Shown here: piece by piece, positions 5,977-7,136 of the stretch | Numbering within the stretch: the first letter of the stretch is position 1 | Layout of the letters: every line of letters starts with the position of its first letter | Source of the DNA: Myxococcales bacterium | GTDB lineage: Bacteria > Myxococcota > Myxococcia > Myxococcales > Myxococcaceae | Length of the DNA: 7,136 nucleotides | Assembly (NCBI GenBank): GCA_009885595.1 | Contig: VFKJ01001219.1 | Coordinates: 1 to 7,136 of the forward strand | Direction of reading: 5' to 3' | Position numbers and translations under genes: made by a program | The notes under the pieces: generated by a model | What the model was told of the DNA's origin: nothing | The model's database searches: none | What the model saw: only the letters and a program-made list of their open reading frames with translations

Positions 5977-6002
5977 CCTGACGTTGGTGAGGCGCCGACA
6001 CT
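5973..6002 (+). promoter_or_regulatory. Candidate sigma-70-type promoter for the lipoprotein gene
   Basis: TTGACC at 5973-5978 matches the -35 consensus TTGACA at five of six bases and overlaps the engB stop codon. GACACT at 5997-6002, 18 bases further on, matches the -10 consensus at three of six. A transcript starting about seven bases later would begin at or next to the ATG at 6010, giving a leaderless mRNA. That fits the absence of a well-placed ribosome-binding site (the only SD-like bases, GTGAGG, end about 17 bases before the ATG). The -10 match is weak. Confidence 0.3.
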
Positions 6003-6009
6003 CGCGCCC

Positions 6010-7136
6010 ATGAAGCTTCAACGGTTGTTCGTGCTCGGGTTGGTGATGTCGGTGACCGGGTGCCAGTGCCAGTGCGGCAACACCGTCGTCATCAAGAAGG
6101 ACGGCGGCAGCGGCGGTGGCGGGGGCAGCGCGGACGGTGGCCTGGGCGGCGGCGCGGGTGGCGGCGGCGGCACTGGGGGCGCTGGAGGCGGCGCGGTGTT
6201 CATCGACGCGGGGGACGGCACCACCGCGATCGGCTTTGGGCCTGACGCGGGCAACCCCTTCACCCTCGACGGCGGCGCGGGCGGCCAGGGCGAGGGCGTG
6301 AAGCTCGACCCCAACGGCTTCATCGTGCTCAACCAGGGCTCGTCCGAGTTCTATTTCATGTGGATCGCCAACGACTCGCGGGGCTGGGTGTCGAAGTACG
6401 ACACCCGCACGGGCCGCGAGGTGGGTCGGTACTTCTCGGTGATCCCCAAAGACTGCGCGAACAGCGCCGGGCCGCCGTGCGCGGGGGGGCAAGTCCACAA
6501 CATGCAGGCCGACCAGAGCTGGCACCCCAGCCGCACCGCGCTCGATCTGTACGGAGACATGTTCGTCGCCAACCGCGGCACGGGGAAGCAGGGCTCGGTG
6601 ACGAAGATCGCCAACGATCCTTCCTCCTGCATCGATCGCAACGGCAACGGCACCATCGAGACCAGCCGCGACCTCAACGCCGACGGGCAGATCAGCATCA
6701 CGCCTGCCGACGGGGAGATGATCTTCCCCAGCGACATGGCGAACCCCACCACCTACGACGAGTGCGTGCTCTTCACCAAGCCGTTCGGCGCGGTGCCCGC
6801 CGGAGGCGAGGTGACGGGGCGGGCGCTGGCGGTCTCCGCGGGCCTCGAGGGCTCGGCGGGCGATCTGTGGGCCGGGAACTGGATGGAGCGGCGCATGTAC
6901 AAGATGAGCACCATGACCGGCGAGCTGCTGCCGGTCAGCCCCGGCGGCCTCACGTACATCCAGCTCAGCTTCGGGCCTTACGGCGCGATCGTCGATCGCC
7001 TGCAGCGCCTCTGGGTGGTGGAGCCCGGCGTTGCGCGGCTCGCCCTGATCGACACCCTGGCGGGCACCCTGGTCACCGAGAGCATTCGCGACACCCCCGC
7101 GTGCTCGGCCTACGGCATCGGCATCGACGGGAAGAA
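6010..7136 (+). CDS. Surface lipoprotein with Gly-rich linker, propeller-like body and calcium-loop motifs (3' partial)
   Basis: The frame is open from the ATG at 6010 to the window end (375 codons plus two bases), so the C-terminus is missing. Residues 1-17 are a lipoprotein signal ending in the lipobox VTGC, with lipidation expected at Cys18. The mature N-terminus reads CQCQCG, with three cysteines in alternate positions. Residues 32-62 are a Gly-rich spacer (22 Gly of 31), and an Asp-Ala-Gly-rich stretch follows. From about residue 104 the protein has repeated segments of the form W-x-[AG]-N ... [VM]-x-K-[YM]-x-T-x-T-G-[RE]-x-[VL] (MWIANDSRGWVSKYDTRTGR near 117, LWAGNWMERRMYKMSTMTGE near 286, LWVVEPGVARLALIDTLAGT near 334). 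This fits beta-propeller blades of the NHL/Vgb type. DRNGNGTIE at 209-217 and DLNADGQISIT at 221-231 resemble calcium-binding loops. It starts 34 bases after the engB stop. Ligand unknown. Confidence 0.88.
   Translation, partial: MKLQRLFVLGLVMSVTGCQCQCGNTVVIKKDGGSGGGGGSADGGLGGGAGGGGGTGGAGGGAVFIDAGDGTTAIGFGPDAGNPFTLDGGAGGQGEGVKLDPNGFIVLNQGSSEFYFMWIANDSRGWVSKYDTRTGREVGRYFSVIPKDCANSAGPPCAGGQVHNMQADQSWHPSRTALDLYGDMFVANRGTGKQGSVTKIANDPSSCIDRNGNGTIETSRDLNADGQISITPADGEMIFPSDMANPTTYDECVLFTKPFGAVPAGGEVTGRALAVSAGLEGSAGDLWAGNWMERRMYKMSTMTGELLPVSPGGLTYIQLSFGPYGAIVDRLQRLWVVEPGVARLALIDTLAGTLVTESIRDTPACSAYGIGIDGK
6103..6195 (+). repeat. Gly-rich low-complexity spacer (GGC-type codon run) inside the lipoprotein gene
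   Basis: Thirty-one consecutive codons, of which 22 are Gly (mostly GGC, with GGT, GGG and GGA mixed in), with Ser, Ala, Asp, Leu and Thr between. The mixed synonymous codons argue against recent simple slippage. Such flexible spacers after a lipobox are common in myxobacterial surface lipoproteins and probably hold the folded domain away from the membrane. Confidence 0.8.

Noticed and set aside
6103..6195. GGC-rich run as a tandem DNA repeat or phase-variable tract
   Set aside because: The Gly codons are mixed synonymously and interrupted, with no long uniform repeat unit.
5914..6525. Minus-strand frame of about 200 codons across the lipoprotein start
   Set aside because: It is Ala/Pro/Arg-rich and antisense to the Gly-rich spacer, where poly-Gly codons give poly-Ala or poly-Pro on the other strand.

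Overview
The window is about 68-70% G+C by hand counts of a few lines. It is almost completely filled with protein genes. The third codon positions are mostly G or C. There is a lipoprotein with a Gly-rich spacer ending in Asp-Ala-Gly, a Pro/Ala-rich protein with repeated short motifs and a short helical C-terminus, and many 1-4 base gene overlaps. Together these suggest a chromosomal segment of a myxobacterium (Myxococcota, formerly Deltaproteobacteria). This is an inference from style; no rRNA or other marker gene fixes the taxon.

Layout. (1) 2-1816, plus strand: the 3' part of a long gene whose start lies off the window. It encodes a disordered Pro/Ala-rich protein with seven copies of a [KR]T..QF-like motif, three [ST/A]FDF motifs, and a helical plus winged-helix-like C-terminus. 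(2) 1803-4874, minus strand: five tightly packed genes read right to left. They are a small exported protein of unknown function, coaE (dephospho-CoA kinase, last step of CoA synthesis), an extended SDR oxidoreductase of the fatty acyl reductase / thioester reductase type, and a MaoC hot-dog dehydratase pair resembling HadB (catalytic) and HadA (non-catalytic). The junctions are +1, -4, +7 and -1 bases, so this is very probably one operon. (3) 4904-5976, plus strand: a periplasmic tetraheme c-type cytochrome whose stop codon overlaps the start of engB (ysxC), a ribosome-assembly GTPase. (4) 6010 to the window end, plus strand: a 3'-truncated outer-surface lipoprotein with a beta-propeller-like body and two calcium-loop-like motifs.

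How they work together. The SDR and the two hydratase subunits are a plausible three-protein module acting on acyl-CoA or acyl-ACP thioesters, and coaE in the same transcript supplies CoA. The substrate is not readable from sequence. The cytochrome/engB pairing joins respiration or redox chemistry to ribosome assembly only through shared transcription, with no evident biochemical link. The two transcription units diverge from a 29-base gap, and the minus operon ends by overlapping the 3' end of the Pro/Ala-rich gene by 14 bases.

I found no mobile element, CRISPR array, tRNA, rRNA, integrase or phage gene, and nothing that clearly marks a new defence or biosynthetic system. The most unusual items are the repeated-motif protein, the acyl-processing operon with coaE, and the lipoprotein. 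No stretch longer than 300 bases lacks a gene.
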